Shown here in pieces: positions 15,251 to 15,564 of a stretch of 15,564 bases of DNA. The notes under the pieces were generated by a model. It did no database searches, was not told the origin of the DNA, and saw only the letters and a list, made by a program, of their open reading frames with translations. The stretch is taken from contig CAZIKF010000066.1 of NCBI GenBank assembly GCA_964539825.1, forward strand, positions 1-15,564, in the 5' to 3' direction. The DNA comes from CAZIKF01 sp964539825. Lineage in GTDB: Bacteria; Muiribacteriota; UBA6191. Both the position numbers and the translations under genes were made by a program. Numbering within the stretch: the first letter of the stretch is position 1; each line of letters starts with the position of its first letter.

Positions 15251-15429
15251 ATGGCAGCGTGGCCGACTTCTGGTGTGCTGGCTACTCAGTTCTTCCGATA
15301 AGCCATAAATCTCAGCGGTTCCCTCGGCGAAGGTAGCGACGCTACCTCCTTCTCACGAACCACTGAGATTTATGACTTTTCAAAAGCCCTTCCTAACGCC
15401 ATCCCACCAGAAATCGACCACGCCGCCAT
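15251..15429. repeat. Giant imperfect palindrome H3
   Basis: A 179-nt stem-loop lies 3 nt after the zntB-like stop. Outer arms starting at 15251 and ending at 15429 pair over about 26 bp with three mismatches, all A/C on the plus strand. A 12-bp perfect inner helix pairs CATAAATCTCAG (left) with CTGAGATTTATG (right). The apex is GGTAGC-GAC-GCTACC (15332-15346). The core 15309-15366 is the same as H1 12150-12207 except for two bases, while the outer arms are unrelated in sequence. Confidence 0.9.
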
Positions 15430-15451
15430 GCTAGGTAGAGATCACAAGGGG

Positions 15452-15480
15452 TTGACACTTGTTCGAAAAATTCTTAGTAT
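15452..15480 (+). promoter_or_regulatory. Near-consensus sigma70-type promoter at the right edge
   Basis: A perfect -35 TTGACA (15452-15457), a 17-nt spacer and the -10 TAGTAT (15475-15480) are present. The bases after the -10 are GC-rich (CCCGC). A possible gene start lies downstream at the last three bases of the window: ATG at 15562-15564 with GAGG 6 nt upstream. The transcript would then have an untranslated leader of roughly 75 nt. What is transcribed lies outside the window. Confidence 0.6.
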
Positions 15481-15564
15481 CCCGCTCCCTCAGGAATAGT
15501 GTAGTTATCTTGGGTTTTCATGAGGGGCCCAGGAGTTCAGAATTTTGGTTCGAGGTTGGAAATG

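Noticed and set aside
12091..15429. Palindromes as integron attC sites
   Set aside because: The expected terminal RYYYAAC / GTTRRRY boxes are not at the ends, the pairing is far longer and closer to perfect than in attC, and no integrase is present in the window.
12091..15429. Palindromes as MITEs or insertion-sequence remnants
   Set aside because: The ends differ between the three elements and no target-site duplications are visible at their borders; the conserved part is the centre.

Overview
The window reads as a chromosomal segment of a Gram-negative bacterium. Two predicted secreted proteins have Sec signal peptides, and the metabolic genes are close to proteobacterial-type MelA, GalT, GalK and ZntB. 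I cannot fix the phylum from the sequence. Base composition is moderate and fairly even, and there is no rRNA, tRNA, CRISPR array, transposase or phage gene in the window.

Layout. Positions 1-190 hold degenerate palindromic repeats and a short 9-bp tandem array. Positions 191-4678, on the minus strand, hold a PLP-dependent transsulfuration enzyme (cystathionine gamma-synthase/gamma-lyase type) followed downstream by two tandem, roughly 90 % identical BCCT-family betaine/choline-type transporters. The transporters are a recent direct duplication that carried its flanks along. Positions 4738-9676, on the plus strand, form a compact alpha-galactoside utilisation operon: GH4 alpha-galactosidase (melA), galactose-1-phosphate uridylyltransferase (galT), galactokinase (galK) and a GPH/MFS sugar:cation symporter. 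The symporter would import an alpha-galactoside such as melibiose, MelA would cleave it in the cytoplasm, and GalK/GalT would feed galactose into the Leloir pathway. galE, galM and a regulator are not in the window.

Positions 9765-15247, on the plus strand, carry three monocistronic-looking genes: a 773-aa secreted protein with coiled coil, LysM-like domain and C-terminal glycine-rich hydrophobic hairpin; a 470-aa secreted protein with three internal repeats; and a ZntB/CorA-type metal transporter. Each gene is followed within 0-4 nt of its stop codon by a giant imperfect palindrome of 161-181 nt. The three palindromes share the apex GTAGCGRYGCTAC. Two also share a 58-nt core, yet each has different outer arms that remain self-complementary. 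This gene-plus-giant-hairpin arrangement is the most unusual feature of the window.

Other points of note are divergence of predicted ligand-contact residues between the two BCCT copies, start-codon erosion in BCCT copy 1, a possible leaderless promoter for the transsulfuration gene, a 22-codon leader ORF in front of zntB, and a near-consensus promoter close to the right edge.
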